From positions 78,186 through 142,185 of the forward strand of contig NZ_JALCCV010000003.1 in assembly GCF_022640935.1 (NCBI RefSeq): a stretch of DNA of 64,000 nucleotides. Direction: 5' to 3'. Both the position numbers and the translations under genes were made by a program. The stretch is from Bifidobacterium sp. GTDB lineage: Bacteria; Actinomycetota; Actinomycetes; Actinomycetales; Bifidobacteriaceae. Below, in pieces: positions 26,830 through 36,815 of the stretch (position 1 is its first letter; each line of letters starts with the position of its first letter). The notes beneath the pieces were generated by a model that had not been told where the DNA came from, ran no database searches, and saw only the letters and a list, made by a program, of their open reading frames with translations.

Positions 26830-26875
26830 CAAGCTGATCCAGCGGTAACGGCTGGACGATAGACTTGGTGGCATT

Positions 26876-29473
26876 ATGGCGGATTCACAGGAAAAGCACG
26901 ATAGGCAACAAACACTGGGTAGGCAAACACTGGCCGAGCTTGCGCCACGCTGGGGCGACGAGGATCGGTCAATCGATGTCGATGAGATCTACGAGCGTTT
27001 CTTCGACTGGGTCCAGGATGCCAAAGGCATCGAGCCGTGGCCGCATCAGGAGGATGCTATCACCGATCTGCTGGCCGGCGATCATGTGGTGCTCAGCACC
27101 CCTACGGGCTCGGGCAAGTCGTTGGTGGCGTTGGGCATGCATTACGCTGCGCTGTGCACCGGCAGACGTTCGTATTACACCGCGCCGATCAAGGCGCTGG
27201 TCTCCGAGAAGTTCTTTGATTTGGTCGAGGCTTTCGGACGTGAGAATGTCGGCATGATCACGGGGGACACACGCATCAACGCCGATGCTCCGATCATCTG
27301 CTGCACGGCGGAGATCTTGGCTAATCAGGCGCTGCGCGAGGGCGCGCGCGCCGATGTGGGCTGCGTGGCGATGGACGAATTTCATTACTATGGCGACCGC
27401 GAGCGCGGCTGGGCGTGGCAAGTGCCGTTGCTGACCTTGCCGCATACGCAATTTTTGCTGATGAGCGCCACGTTGGGCAATGTCGACGCGATCGCCGACA
27501 AGCTGGAAACGATGACCGGGACCGACGTCGATGTCATCGCCGACGCGCCCAGACCGGTGCCGCTGAGCTACGAGTATACCGACAAACAGCTCGCCGGCAC
27601 TGTGGAGCTGCTGTTCAACCGGCAGGATACGCCGATCTACGTTGTGCATTTCTCGCAGGACGCGGCGCTGGAGACTGCTCAGGCCTTGGCCGGCTCTGGA
27701 GTGTCGAGCAAGGAGCAGCGCAAGGCGATTGCGGAGGCGATGCAAGACACGAAGTTCACGACGGCCTTCGGCAAGATCCTGCAACGTCTGCTGCGCACCG
27801 GCGTGGGCATTCATCATGCCGGCATGCTGCCGCGCTACCGGCGCTTGGTCGAGCAGCTGGCGCAGCAAGGGCTGCTGCCGGTCATCTGCGGCACCGACAC
27901 CCTCGGCGTCGGCATCAACGTGCCGATCCACTCCGTGGTCCTGACCGCGCTGACCAAATTCGACGGGACGAAAATGCGCCGCTTGCGCGCCCGCGAATTC
28001 CATCAGATCGCCGGGCGCGCCGGCCGCATGGGCTTCGACACCGAAGGCTTGGTGGTGGCTGAGGCGCCTGAATTTGAGATCGAGAACGCGCGGGCGATTG
28101 CCAAGGCAGGCGACGACCCGAAGAAGCTTAAGAAGATCAAGCGCAAGAGCGCGCCCGAAGGCTTTGTGACGTGGAATAAGGGCACGTTCGGCAAACTGGT
28201 CAACGCCGAGCCGGAAACCTTGGTGCCGCATATGGTCATCACGCATGCCATGGTCTTGAACGAAGTCGCGCAGGGCGGCGACGCTCGGGCGCGGCTCGAC
28301 CAGCTCGTTGACGATTCCGCGCAGACGACGGATCAGAAGGAGCATCTGCACGAGCGGGTCGGCGAGATATTCCAGACGATGTTCGATTCCGAATTCATTG
28401 AGACGGAGGACAACGGGCGCGGCGGCACGGATTATTATCTCGCCGTCGACCTGCCGGACAATTTCGCGCTCGACCAGCCGCTGTCGCCATTCTTATTGGC
28501 CGCGCTGGAACTGCTCGACCCTGAATCGGACAGCTATGCGCTCGACGTGATATCGATGGTCGAGGCCACGCTGGATGACCCGCGCCAAGTGCTCAAGGCG
28601 CAGCAACGCCAAGCTCGCGACGAGGCGATGGCGACGATGAAGGCGGATGGGCTCGATTACGAAGAGCGCATGGAGCGTCTGCAGGAGGTCACCTACCCCA
28701 AGCCCTTGGAGGAACTGCTTGATGCTGCCTTCGAGCAGTATTGCAAGGATGTGCCATGGGCGAACGATTATTGGCTGAGTCCCAAATCCGTGGTGCGCGA
28801 CATGGTCGAGACGGCGAGCGACTTCACGGGGTACATCTCCCGCTACGGTATCGCGCGTTCCGAGGGCACGCTGCTGCGCTACCTGTCGGATGCCTATCGT
28901 TCGCTGGCCCGCACCGTGCCGGTCGAGAAACGCAACGAGCAGCTCGAGGATGTGATCTCTTGGCTGCGCGTCGTCGTGCGCTCGGTCGATTCGAGCCTTA
29001 TCGATGAATGGGAGCATGCAGGCGAAGCTTCGCCGGGCGAATTGGACGCGCTGTCTGCAGCCGCGCCGGGCGCTGCCAATCAGGTAGTGGAGGACCGGCG
29101 CGGGCTCATCGTGCTCATCCGCAACGCCGTGTTCCGCCGCGTCCAGCTCATGGATCTCGACAAGCCCGCCGAACTCGGCGCGCTCGACAAGGACTGGGGC
29201 TACAACGTGCACGAGTGGGAGGATACGCTCGACGGCTACTACGACCAGCATGAGTATGTCGGCATCGACGCGAAGGCCCGCAGCGGCGAGCTGTTCATCC
29301 TGGACGATGCCCACGAGCGCGACGAGCATACGTGGAAGGTCCGCCAGATCATCGATGATTCCGATGGTGACCACGACTGGGCCATCACCGGCACCGTAGA
29401 TCTCGATGCCACGCAGGAAGGCGGCGAAGTCGTGTTCGTCGACTACCACGTTGGCCCGGTCGCGACGGTGTGA
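26876..29473 (+). CDS. SF2 DEAD/DEAH-box helicase with DUF3516 C-terminal region
   Basis: 865 residues. Motif I STPTGSGKS (about residue 77), motif II DEFH, motif III LMSATLGN, motif VI QIAGRAGRMGFD. The Ski2/Mtr4-like helicase core spans about 50-430; the rest is a large helical domain of the actinobacterial DUF3516 type ending LDATQEGGEVVFVDYHVGPV. Such enzymes are presumed to unwind RNA in processing or decay, but the bacterial members are poorly characterised. The ATG 26876 start lacks a strong ribosome binding site. It is flanked on both sides by Nudix remnants. Confidence 0.9.
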   Translation: MADSQEKHDRQQTLGRQTLAELAPRWGDEDRSIDVDEIYERFFDWVQDAKGIEPWPHQEDAITDLLAGDHVVLSTPTGSGKSLVALGMHYAALCTGRRSYYTAPIKALVSEKFFDLVEAFGRENVGMITGDTRINADAPIICCTAEILANQALREGARADVGCVAMDEFHYYGDRERGWAWQVPLLTLPHTQFLLMSATLGNVDAIADKLETMTGTDVDVIADAPRPVPLSYEYTDKQLAGTVELLFNRQDTPIYVVHFSQDAALETAQALAGSGVSSKEQRKAIAEAMQDTKFTTAFGKILQRLLRTGVGIHHAGMLPRYRRLVEQLAQQGLLPVICGTDTLGVGINVPIHSVVLTALTKFDGTKMRRLRAREFHQIAGRAGRMGFDTEGLVVAEAPEFEIENARAIAKAGDDPKKLKKIKRKSAPEGFVTWNKGTFGKLVNAEPETLVPHMVITHAMVLNEVAQGGDARARLDQLVDDSAQTTDQKEHLHERVGEIFQTMFDSEFIETEDNGRGGTDYYLAVDLPDNFALDQPLSPFLLAALELLDPESDSYALDVISMVEATLDDPRQVLKAQQRQARDEAMATMKADGLDYEERMERLQEVTYPKPLEELLDAAFEQYCKDVPWANDYWLSPKSVVRDMVETASDFTGYISRYGIARSEGTLLRYLSDAYRSLARTVPVEKRNEQLEDVISWLRVVVRSVDSSLIDEWEHAGEASPGELDALSAAAPGAANQVVEDRRGLIVLIRNAVFRRVQLMDLDKPAELGALDKDWGYNVHEWEDTLDGYYDQHEYVGIDAKARSGELFILDDAHERDEHTWKVRQIIDDSDGDHDWAITGTVDLDATQEGGEVVFVDYHVGPVATV

Positions 29474-29550
29474 GACGTTTTTCTTCAAATGGCGGTTTTG
29501 ATGGCACCGGTATGCTGTATGAGTCTGCCGAATAGTGGATTTTCGTGCTT

Positions 29551-29844
29551 TTATGCGTACGCCAAGGGCTTTCCGACGCGCTCGGTTCGTCGTGTTGCCA
29601 GTTCGAAGATTTTGGAGGTTGTAGTCAGCGCCATGCCCGCTTCTTCCAATATCTCCCGGGCAAGCGTCTCGGACTGAGACTCTCCGTGTTCAAAGCCCAC
29701 GCCAATCCTGATCCACCAGGCGTCTTCACGCGGATCCCCGTGGTTCTTGCGCAACAGGCACGCAACGCTCATTCTTGTCGAATACAAGAACACTCGTAAG
29801 ATTTCCCGCATGCCGTTTCCCGCCGTCTTCTCCAGTGCAACCAT
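29551..29844 (-). pseudogene. Second Nudix hydrolase remnant
   Basis: A 97-codon frame contains an intact-looking Nudix box (GFEHGESQSETLAREILEEAG) preceded by LLRKNHGDPREDAWWIRIG. Upstream, an alternative frame reads SVLVFDKNERC, the expected first strand, so a frameshift separates the two around 29755-29775. The frame ends 27 residues after the box, far too early for a Nudix fold of about 130 residues. It is likely a degraded gene rather than a small protein. Confidence 0.65.
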
Positions 29845-30066
29845 TTTAGTTAGGCATGGGCCGTCCCTGTTGCCGCGCAGCAGTTCTGCAGTGTGAAAAC
29901 ATAATGGCGCGGTGCCCAGGATGTTTTTCAGATGCTCTTTATGCGATGAAGAAAACTTTCACGATTGAGGCAGTCAAGTCGGATATGAGGCACGAAGGCC
30001 TGTTGCCGCTCCATTTTGGTTCAAGGTGGCGGCGCACTGTTGTGACCGCCTGACTACACTGGCAGT

Positions 30067-31479
30067 ATGACTGAGGATTTGTTTGGCGCGGCTGAGGCGC
30101 CTGAGGATATGACGCGGCCGCTGGCGGTGCGGATGCGGCCCTCAAAGTTGGCCGAGGTGGTGGGACAGGATCGCGTGCTGGGGGAGGGCTCGCCGCTGCG
30201 TCGGCTGGCCAATCCCGCATCGAAGGGCTCGCTGACTGCGCCGAGTTCGATCATTCTGTTCGGACCTCCAGGAGTAGGCAAGACGACGCTGGCTTATATC
30301 GTCGCCAAGCAGTCAGGGCGTGTGTTCGAGGAGCTTTCTGCCGTCACCTCCGGGGTCAAGGATGTGCGCGCGGTGTTGCAGCGGGCGCATGAGCGGCTGG
30401 TGGCGCAGGGGCGCGAAACCGTGTTGTTCATCGACGAGGTGCACCGCTTCTCCAAATCGCAGCAGGATGCATTGCTGCCCAGTGTGGAGAACCGCGATGT
30501 GACTTTTATCGGTGCCACGACCGAAAACCCGAGCTTCTCCGTGATCTCGCCGTTGCTGAGCCGCTCTGTGGTCGTCAGGCTCGAATCTTTGGAGCCTGAC
30601 GATCTGCAGGTGCTGCTTACGCGCGCGCTCGACGACCAGCGCGGGCTCAAAGGCGAGGTGAAGGCCAACGACGAAGCCATCGACGAGATCATCCGCATGG
30701 CTTCGGGAGACGCACGCAGGTCGCTGACCATCCTCGAAGCCGCAGCAGGCGCGGTTACCGGTGACAAGGAGCGCAGGAAGGGCGCTCGCAGGCCGATCAT
30801 CACGCCGAAAGTAGTCGGCAAGGTCATGGACGCGGCCACCGTGCGCTACGACAAGAAAGGCGATGATCACTACGACGTGATCTCGGCCTTCATCAAATCG
30901 ATGCGCGGCTCCGACCCCGACGCCGCGCTGCACTATCTTGCGCGCATGCTCAGGGCGGGGGAGGACCCTCGATTCATCGCGCGGCGCATCATGATCGCCT
31001 CGGCCGAGGAAGTCGGCATGGCAGCGCCCCAGATATTGCAGGTGACGGTGGCCGCAGCCCAGGCTGTCGCGATGATCGGCATGCCCGAAGCCCGCATCAT
31101 CCTATCCGAAGCAACCATCGCCGTGGCCACCGCACCCAAGTCGAACGCCAGCTACAACGCGATCAATGCCGCGCTCGCCGACGTGGACGCCGGACTGATC
31201 GGCCAAGTGCCGCTGCACCTGCGCAACGCACCGACCAAGCTCATGAAATCCTGGGGCAATCACGAGGGCTACCAGTACGCCCACGATGCACCTGGCGCTG
31301 TCGCCGCGCAGCAGTACATGCCCGACGAGCTGATCGGGCATGAGTATTACCACCCCAATGAGCGTGGTTATGAACATGAGCTCGGCCCGCGGCTGGAACG
31401 CATTCGCTCGATCCTGCGCGGAAGCGGAACACCAAACGCCAGTGGCACGAATACAGACGGCGACGGCAATATCGCCTGA
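30067..31479 (+). CDS. rarA: Replication-associated recombination protein RarA/MgsA
   Basis: 470 residues of the RarA/MgsA/WHIP AAA+ ATPase family. N-terminal motif RPLAVRMRPSKLAEVVGQD, Walker A GPPGVGKTT (about residue 62), Walker B VLFIDEVHRF, sensor 1 GATTENPSF, then the MgsA C-terminal domain (DHYDVISAFIKSMRGSDPDA, RIMIASAEEVGMA). It acts at stalled replication forks with single-strand-binding protein. The N-terminal first 10 residues (MTEDLFGAAE) resemble a short partner-binding peptide. It stands alone, 137 bases before the dehydrogenase gene. Confidence 0.95.
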   Translation: MTEDLFGAAEAPEDMTRPLAVRMRPSKLAEVVGQDRVLGEGSPLRRLANPASKGSLTAPSSIILFGPPGVGKTTLAYIVAKQSGRVFEELSAVTSGVKDVRAVLQRAHERLVAQGRETVLFIDEVHRFSKSQQDALLPSVENRDVTFIGATTENPSFSVISPLLSRSVVVRLESLEPDDLQVLLTRALDDQRGLKGEVKANDEAIDEIIRMASGDARRSLTILEAAAGAVTGDKERRKGARRPIITPKVVGKVMDAATVRYDKKGDDHYDVISAFIKSMRGSDPDAALHYLARMLRAGEDPRFIARRIMIASAEEVGMAAPQILQVTVAAAQAVAMIGMPEARIILSEATIAVATAPKSNASYNAINAALADVDAGLIGQVPLHLRNAPTKLMKSWGNHEGYQYAHDAPGAVAAQQYMPDELIGHEYYHPNERGYEHELGPRLERIRSILRGSGTPNASGTNTDGDGNIA

Positions 31480-31616
31480 GTGCGCATGCTGATGACGGCA
31501 GCGGACTGGGCGGGGATCAGCCGGCGTACTGTCGTGCATGTCTGTTTGTCGCTCTGTGCAGGCTTCGCGCGAGGCGTAGGCAACGGGAAGGTAACGGCGG
31601 GGATTAGATTGAAGCT

Positions 31617-32654
31617 ATGGAATCACAGCAAGATACAGCGCCCGAGGCGCAATCTGCGGGCGCCTCATCGGGCAATCGCAACATCTCTTCACGGCTGATC
31701 GTCAACGCACTGCCCGTGAACGACGAGGAACGGAAACGCTTCGTGCAGGCGGCCGGCGGGATACGCCAAAAGTTCGTCAACAGTGTGGCCGACCGCGGCA
31801 ACATGCTGTGGCATGCCGAAGTCCCCGAAGAATTGCAAACTGAGGTAACTGCGATCCTGGGCAATGTGAAGCCGGAGCAGGCCAGCGCATGCCCGCGCTT
31901 GGAATGGCTGCAAACTTGGAGCGCAGGCGTCGACCGGTATGTGGCGCCCGGTGCACTGGGCGAGCATACAGTCGTCACGAATGCCACCGGAGCCTACGGC
32001 CTGCCCGTAGGCGAGCACATGTTCGCGCTCATGTGGGCGCTGATGAAGCAGCTGCCCGACTATAGCCGCAATCAGGCGGCGCACCGATGGGAAGACGCCG
32101 GCGATGTGCTGAGTCCGCAAGGAGGCTCGGTCGTAGTGATCGGGACCGGGGACATCGGCTCGTATTTCGCGCGGCTCGCCAAATCAGTAGGCATGCACAC
32201 CTACGGCGTGCGCAGGGACGCCTCGCGCGGCGCTGACGGTATCGACGAAATACACAGCTTCGACGATCTGGACGACCTGCTTGCGCTCGCTGACGTCGTG
32301 GCGATGGTCGTTCCATCCACACCGCAGACGCATCACTTGTTGGACGCCCGCCGTCTTGCGCTGCTCAAACCCAACGCCATCGTGATCAACGCCGGCCGTG
32401 GCGACGCGATCGATCCCAAGGCGCTGCTGGATGTGCTGCACGAGGGCGGCATCCGTGGCGCCGGACTGGACGTGACCGAGCCGGAGCCGTTGCCCGCGGA
32501 CGATCCGCTATGGGACGAACCGCGCTGCCTGATCACGCCGCATGTCGCGGGCGGCAATCATCTCGCGCAGACCAGCACGGCGATCATCAGCATCGCCCTC
32601 GAAAACGTGCGGCGATACGCGGCGGGCAAGCCGTTCATCAACCGCCGGCGCTGA
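31617..32654 (+). CDS. D-isomer-specific 2-hydroxyacid dehydrogenase family protein
   Basis: 345 residues. NAD-binding Rossmann motif GTGDIGSYFA (about residues 176-185), catalytic arginine in NAGRGDAID, glutamate in DVTEPEPLP, and the C-terminal ITPHVAGG with the active-site histidine. This group oxidises or reduces 2-keto/2-hydroxy acids with NAD(P)H. The LEWLQTWSAGVDRYV segment is typical of the GhrA/CtBP-like branch. The substrate cannot be told from the sequence. ATG 31617 begins a 25-residue polar lead that may be disordered. Confidence 0.9.
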   Translation: MESQQDTAPEAQSAGASSGNRNISSRLIVNALPVNDEERKRFVQAAGGIRQKFVNSVADRGNMLWHAEVPEELQTEVTAILGNVKPEQASACPRLEWLQTWSAGVDRYVAPGALGEHTVVTNATGAYGLPVGEHMFALMWALMKQLPDYSRNQAAHRWEDAGDVLSPQGGSVVVIGTGDIGSYFARLAKSVGMHTYGVRRDASRGADGIDEIHSFDDLDDLLALADVVAMVVPSTPQTHHLLDARRLALLKPNAIVINAGRGDAIDPKALLDVLHEGGIRGAGLDVTEPEPLPADDPLWDEPRCLITPHVAGGNHLAQTSTAIISIALENVRRYAAGKPFINRRR

Positions 32655-32668
32655 CTTCCGGCCTTGAC

Positions 32669-32711
32669 CATGATCGTTGATCATGTTTGGCAGATGCCAT
32701 GGCACCTGCAG
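32669..32711. terminator. Terminator-like hairpins between convergent genes
   Basis: CATGATC-GTT-GATCATG (32669-32685) followed by TTTGG, then a near-palindrome GCAGATGCCATGGCACCTGC (32690-32709). They lie between the converging dehydrogenase and amidohydrolase genes. Confidence 0.5.
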
Positions 32712-32825
32712 CGACACGAAAACGGCGGTGTACGGCATCGCTATGCACTGCGCAGCGTCACATAAGAAGAGAAGATGGCCGGGCGCGTTTCAGCTAGCTG
32801 AGGCCGCTTGACATCACACTGCCCC

Positions 32826-34172
32826 TCAGAGCCGTTCGTCAAGCCGCCTGTCGATGTCGTCGAAGCGCTTGACGCTCGGGCGCCAGACCGGCCGGCCGGC
32901 GGCGACCACGAGCTTCGGCGCGGCGAGCGTGCGCAAATTCTGGGTCGGATCGGCATCAAGCACGAGCAGATCGGCGCATTTGCCGACTTCGATGGAGCCT
33001 GTTTCGCCGCCGATGCCCAAGATCTCCGCGTTGACTCGCGTCGCTGCGTAGAAGGCCTCGGCTGCGGTGAAACCGGCGTAATGGGTAAGCAGATACAGTT
33101 CGCGCCATGTGGCGTACTGGGTGACGAAGGTCATGCCGGTGTCGGTGCCGACGCCCACGCGGATGCCGTTCATATGCGCCTGCCGTGCGCCTTCGAGCAT
33201 GCCTTCGGCCACCGGCTTGGAATTCTCGTATTGGATCTCGGTGATGCCCGTGACCTCGCGCGGGAACGCATTGATCGACATGCCTGCGGACAACGTTGGA
33301 ATGAGCGAGGAATAGCCATGAAGCGAATTGGGGTTCTCGTGGAACAAGGCGATCATCTCGTCAGTCAGCTCGCTGCCATGCTCGATCGTGTCCACGCCTG
33401 CCGTCAGCGCGTTCATGACGCCTTCGGGGCTTTGCGCATGCGCGGCGACGATCAGGCCGCAGGCGTGCGCGGCATCGCAGATCGTGCGCATGCTGGCGAC
33501 ATCCATCTGCGGGCTTCCGGCCTCGCCGGCCACCTGCGAATCGGTGATGCCGCCGGTGGCCGCGATTTTGATCGCATTGACGCCATGATCGATATTCGCC
33601 TCGGCGTTCCTGCGGGCGGCTTCCTCGTCCTTGCATTCCAACGCCACGAGCGGGGCGCCGTGCCCACCGGGGGATGCGAGCATCGGACCGGATGCGAAGA
33701 CCCTGGGCCCAAGCAGCTTGCCGGCCGCGATTTTGTCACGCAAGCCGACCACCGTGTAGCCCACATCGCCAACAGTGCGGATGGTGGTGACACCGGAATT
33801 CAAAAGCGTATCAAGGCCTGAAATGGCTTTTTTGCGAATATACGCGCGCCCGACCGGAGTGCGCACCAGACCGGCAAGCAGCGCCTGGCCGCGCGGCGTG
33901 GCCTGTCTGGGATCGATCGGCTTGCCGTCGGCGAAGAGGTGCACATGCATGTTGATAAGGCCCGATGCCACGAATTTGCCGGAGGCGTCGATGCGGTGGT
34001 AGCCCTGCGGCACCGCGATCTGCGGGCTGGGCATAACATCCGAAATCCGGCCGCTCTCATCGATCACGATCGTCATATCGTGCAGCGTGCGGCCTTCGTC
34101 GTCGCCAGTGACGATATTCGTATGCTCGAGAGCAAACGGTTCGACTGTGGTATGACGCTTACGTGATGCCAT
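32826..34172 (-). CDS. Amidohydrolase family protein (imidazolonepropionase-like)
   Basis: 448 residues of the metal-dependent amidohydrolase superfamily. The metal site is complete: HVH in LINMHVHLFADG, the carboxylatable lysine in NAIKIAATGGITD, histidines in VAAHAQSPEG and TIEHGSEL, and aspartate in GVGTDTGMTF. The closest group is the prolidase/imidazolonepropionase-like amidohydrolases, many of which cleave dipeptides or aryl amides. There is no signal peptide, so it is cytoplasmic. ATG 34172 has AAGGAG seven bases upstream. The physiological substrate is unknown. The 129 bases to the ECF gene behind it hold no further gene. Confidence 0.88.
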   Translation of the reverse strand: MASRKRHTTVEPFALEHTNIVTGDDEGRTLHDMTIVIDESGRISDVMPSPQIAVPQGYHRIDASGKFVASGLINMHVHLFADGKPIDPRQATPRGQALLAGLVRTPVGRAYIRKKAISGLDTLLNSGVTTIRTVGDVGYTVVGLRDKIAAGKLLGPRVFASGPMLASPGGHGAPLVALECKDEEAARRNAEANIDHGVNAIKIAATGGITDSQVAGEAGSPQMDVASMRTICDAAHACGLIVAAHAQSPEGVMNALTAGVDTIEHGSELTDEMIALFHENPNSLHGYSSLIPTLSAGMSINAFPREVTGITEIQYENSKPVAEGMLEGARQAHMNGIRVGVGTDTGMTFVTQYATWRELYLLTHYAGFTAAEAFYAATRVNAEILGIGGETGSIEVGKCADLLVLDADPTQNLRTLAAPKLVVAAGRPVWRPSVKRFDDIDRRLDERL

Positions 34173-34301
34173 GGTCAATCTCCTTCGATAGTCACTGGTT
34201 TCCGACTCACTCTATCACTCTGTGCCGCTGGCGCGTGGCGGTGCTAACGCTTATGGCGCAACTGCGGCGGCAGCGCGTCGGCTTCGATTAAAGCACACAG
34301 A

Positions 34302-36812
34302 TTACGCCACCGTTCCCATCGTCGTGCCGAGCACCAGCAGCGCGGCGATATAAGCTGCTGCAAGTATCGCGAACGCGATGTCGGGCGTACGCACCTGCAT
34401 CTGATGCCAACGGGTGCGGCGCGCACCCTCCTCGTAGCAACGCGCGTCAAGCGCCAAACCCAGATTATCCGCGTGACGCAGCGTAGCGGCGAAGACGGGC
34501 ACGATGATCGCGCCCAGCGCCCTGATGCGCGCGAGCGGAGAACCAGTCTCGATGCTGCCGCCGCGCGCCGACTGCGCATCGGTGATCGCTCGCGTCTCCT
34601 GACCCAAGGTGGGCAGGAAGCGCAGCGCCAAGCTCATCACGAGGGCCAGCTCCTGAGTGTGCATGACACGGCGCAGCGGGGAGAACAGCGAGGCGAGGCC
34701 ATCGGTCAGCGCCGTGGGCGTTGTGGTTGCCAACAACACCGCGCCGAGGATCACCACCAGTGCGAAACGGCAGGTGTATAGCGTCGCAATAACCAGCCCA
34801 TCCGTGGTGATCGGAAGGGCAACAAGGGTGAACAACGGCGTGCCGGTGCGCACGAAGAAGATGTTGACCAAGCCCATCATCACGAACAGGGCCAGGAACA
34901 TATGGATCGAAGCAAGCAGCCGCAGCGGGTTGAGTTTGGCCGCCGCGATGACGGCGACGGCCATCAACCCGGTCAGCGCAAGCTGGGCCGGCGTGCGGAT
35001 CGCGAACGCCGTGAACATGAGCGCCAGGAAGCACACCATTTTCACCCGGGGATCAAGTCCCGCCACGATCGAAAGCGGGACCGGCGTGCCCTGCGGCGTC
35101 GGCTTGGCCACCGAAAGCGGGCGGGCGGCGGTTTCGGGCAGCGTGATGACGCGGTCGGCTAAAGCATGTGCCTCTTCGAGCGAATGGGTAACCATGACGA
35201 TGGTCACCCCGCGCCGGTGCAGCTCGCGCACCAGCTCGTGGATGCGCGCCACGGCCGCCGAATCAAGGCTCGCCGTCGGTTCGTCCAGGATGAGGATATT
35301 CGGCCGGCAGGCGATCACGCCGGCGATCGCGACTAAACGCTGCTGGCCGCCGGACAATTTCGCAGGCGAGCGTCGGGCGAGCCCGTCGATATGCAGCAGC
35401 GCCATGGCATCACGTACACGATCATCGATTTCTGCCCGGTGCAGATGCTGATTCGACGGCCCGTAAGCGATATCCTCGGCCACGGTTTCGGCGAAGAGCT
35501 GGCGTTCGGGCCGCTGCATCACCAGCCCCACCTGTCGGCGCAGCTGCTCGCGGCTGCGCCGCGATCGCGTGCTCGGATCGAGCCCTGCAATGCGGATCGT
35601 GCCGGAGATCGGCTTCTCCAACGCGGCGAGCAAACGGGTAAGCGTGGTCTTGCCGGAGCCGTTGCGACCCATGATCGCAACGGTGTCGCCTGACTCGATC
35701 GTCAATGACAGATCGTTCAGTGCCGGCTCTTGCGCATTCGGGTAGCGCATCGAAACATGGCTGACTTCGATGATGGGAGATATGGCGGTGGAAGCCGGCG
35801 GAGATTCCTGGTTCTCGGCGTGTTCGGCAGGTGCCGCCGTTGCGGGAAACGCATCGGTGCATGCAGTGTGATCAGTTGCCGCTGGCGTGATCATGCTTTG
35901 GGCCATGCGCGTTGGCGAATCGCTGCGCGACGACAGGAATTGCGTGGTGGGAGGTTCGTTGGGAACGGCGGTGAGAGGTGCCGATATGCCTGCGGCGTCG
36001 GCACCGCCTGAATCAGGCGTGCCGACGCCGCTGATGCGCCCATGCTCGAGCCGGATGATGCGGTCGGCGTGCCGGGTCTCGCTTTCGCGATGGGTAACGT
36101 GCACGATCGTGTCGCCTTGCGCCTGCAAATCGTCAAGGATCGCCATGACCTCGCGCTGCGCCGCGATATCCAGCATCGCGGTCGGCTCGTCGAACACAAC
36201 CATGTCGGGCGCCATGGCCAGCGTACCGGCGATGGCCACGCGCTGCTGCTGGCCCCCGCTCATATGCGTGGGGTCGGCATGGCGATGCCGTGCCATATCC
36301 ACCGCGTCGAGCGCCTCGGCAAGCCGCTGTGCGATGCGCGGGCGGGCAAGGCCGAGATTTTCCGGCCCAAATACCACATCGTCTTCGACCACGGTGGTGA
36401 CGATCTGGTCTTCGGGATTCTGGAATACCGCGCCGATGCCGTGGCGGGCTTCGCGGTAGGCTTGCGGGTCGGGTTTGGCGCCATCGAATACCCTATGGCC
36501 CAGCAGCTCCACAACGCCTGCATCCGGCGCCACGAGACCGGCGATAATGCGCGAGAGCGTGGATTTGCCCGATCCGTTCGGGCCGACCAGGCATATGCGC
36601 TCGCCGGCGTGGATCGTCAGATCGATGCCGTCAAGCGCCCAGCTTGCGCCGCGATCGTAGCTGAAGCGCACGTCGGTCAATTGCACAGCTGTTGATTCCG
36701 CAGCAGCGGCGTTCGTCGGCCCCGCCGCATACCGGCGGTGCGCGGATATGACGTCATTCATAGCAGGCATAGGCTCGTTCGAAATATTTTCGTCGGGTTT
36801 CGCGTGCAGCAT
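34302..36812 (-). CDS. Single-chain ECF energising module: EcfA-EcfA'-EcfT fusion
   Basis: 836 residues that join three proteins normally made separately. First ATPase: Walker A GPNGSGKS from residue 77, signature [11 protein letters not shown], Walker B MVVFDEPTAMLD. A linker of about 75 residues follows (about 265-345). Second ATPase: Walker A GRNGSGKT from residue 382, signature LSGGQQRLVAI, ILILDEPTASLD. From about residue 580 comes EcfT, with several membrane helices (VKMVCFLALMFTAFAI, MFLALFVMMGLVNIFF) and coupling-helix motifs (ALRFLPTLGQETRAITDAQ with ARG). It powers vitamin uptake by S components. It lies 3 bases after ribU and so falls under the FMN riboswitch. GTG/ATG alternatives downstream are possible; ATG 36812 has a weak ribosome binding site. 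Confidence 0.93.
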   Translation of the reverse strand: MLHAKPDENISNEPMPAMNDVISAHRRYAAGPTNAAAAESTAVQLTDVRFSYDRGASWALDGIDLTIHAGERICLVGPNGSGKSTLSRIIAGLVAPDAGVVELLGHRVFDGAKPDPQAYREARHGIGAVFQNPEDQIVTTVVEDDVVFGPENLGLARPRIAQRLAEALDAVDMARHRHADPTHMSGGQQQRVAIAGTLAMAPDMVVFDEPTAMLDIAAQREVMAILDDLQAQGDTIVHVTHRESETRHADRIIRLEHGRISGVGTPDSGGADAAGISAPLTAVPNEPPTTQFLSSRSDSPTRMAQSMITPAATDHTACTDAFPATAAPAEHAENQESPPASTAISPIIEVSHVSMRYPNAQEPALNDLSLTIESGDTVAIMGRNGSGKTTLTRLLAALEKPISGTIRIAGLDPSTRSRRSREQLRRQVGLVMQRPERQLFAETVAEDIAYGPSNQHLHRAEIDDRVRDAMALLHIDGLARRSPAKLSGGQQRLVAIAGVIACRPNILILDEPTASLDSAAVARIHELVRELHRRGVTIVMVTHSLEEAHALADRVITLPETAARPLSVAKPTPQGTPVPLSIVAGLDPRVKMVCFLALMFTAFAIRTPAQLALTGLMAVAVIAAAKLNPLRLLASIHMFLALFVMMGLVNIFFVRTGTPLFTLVALPITTDGLVIATLYTCRFALVVILGAVLLATTTPTALTDGLASLFSPLRRVMHTQELALVMSLALRFLPTLGQETRAITDAQSARGGSIETGSPLARIRALGAIIVPVFAATLRHADNLGLALDARCYEEGARRTRWHQMQVRTPDIAFAILAAAYIAALLVLGTTMGTVA

Positions 36813-36815
36813 TGT

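Noticed and set aside
26969..28351. A 460-codon minus-strand frame inside the helicase gene
   Set aside because: It is antisense to conserved helicase motifs and is rich in histidine, arginine and glutamine, as expected of a shadow.
29856..30053. A 65-codon plus-strand frame before rarA
   Set aside because: No ribosome binding site and no family features; composition shifts mid-frame. It lies in decayed sequence.
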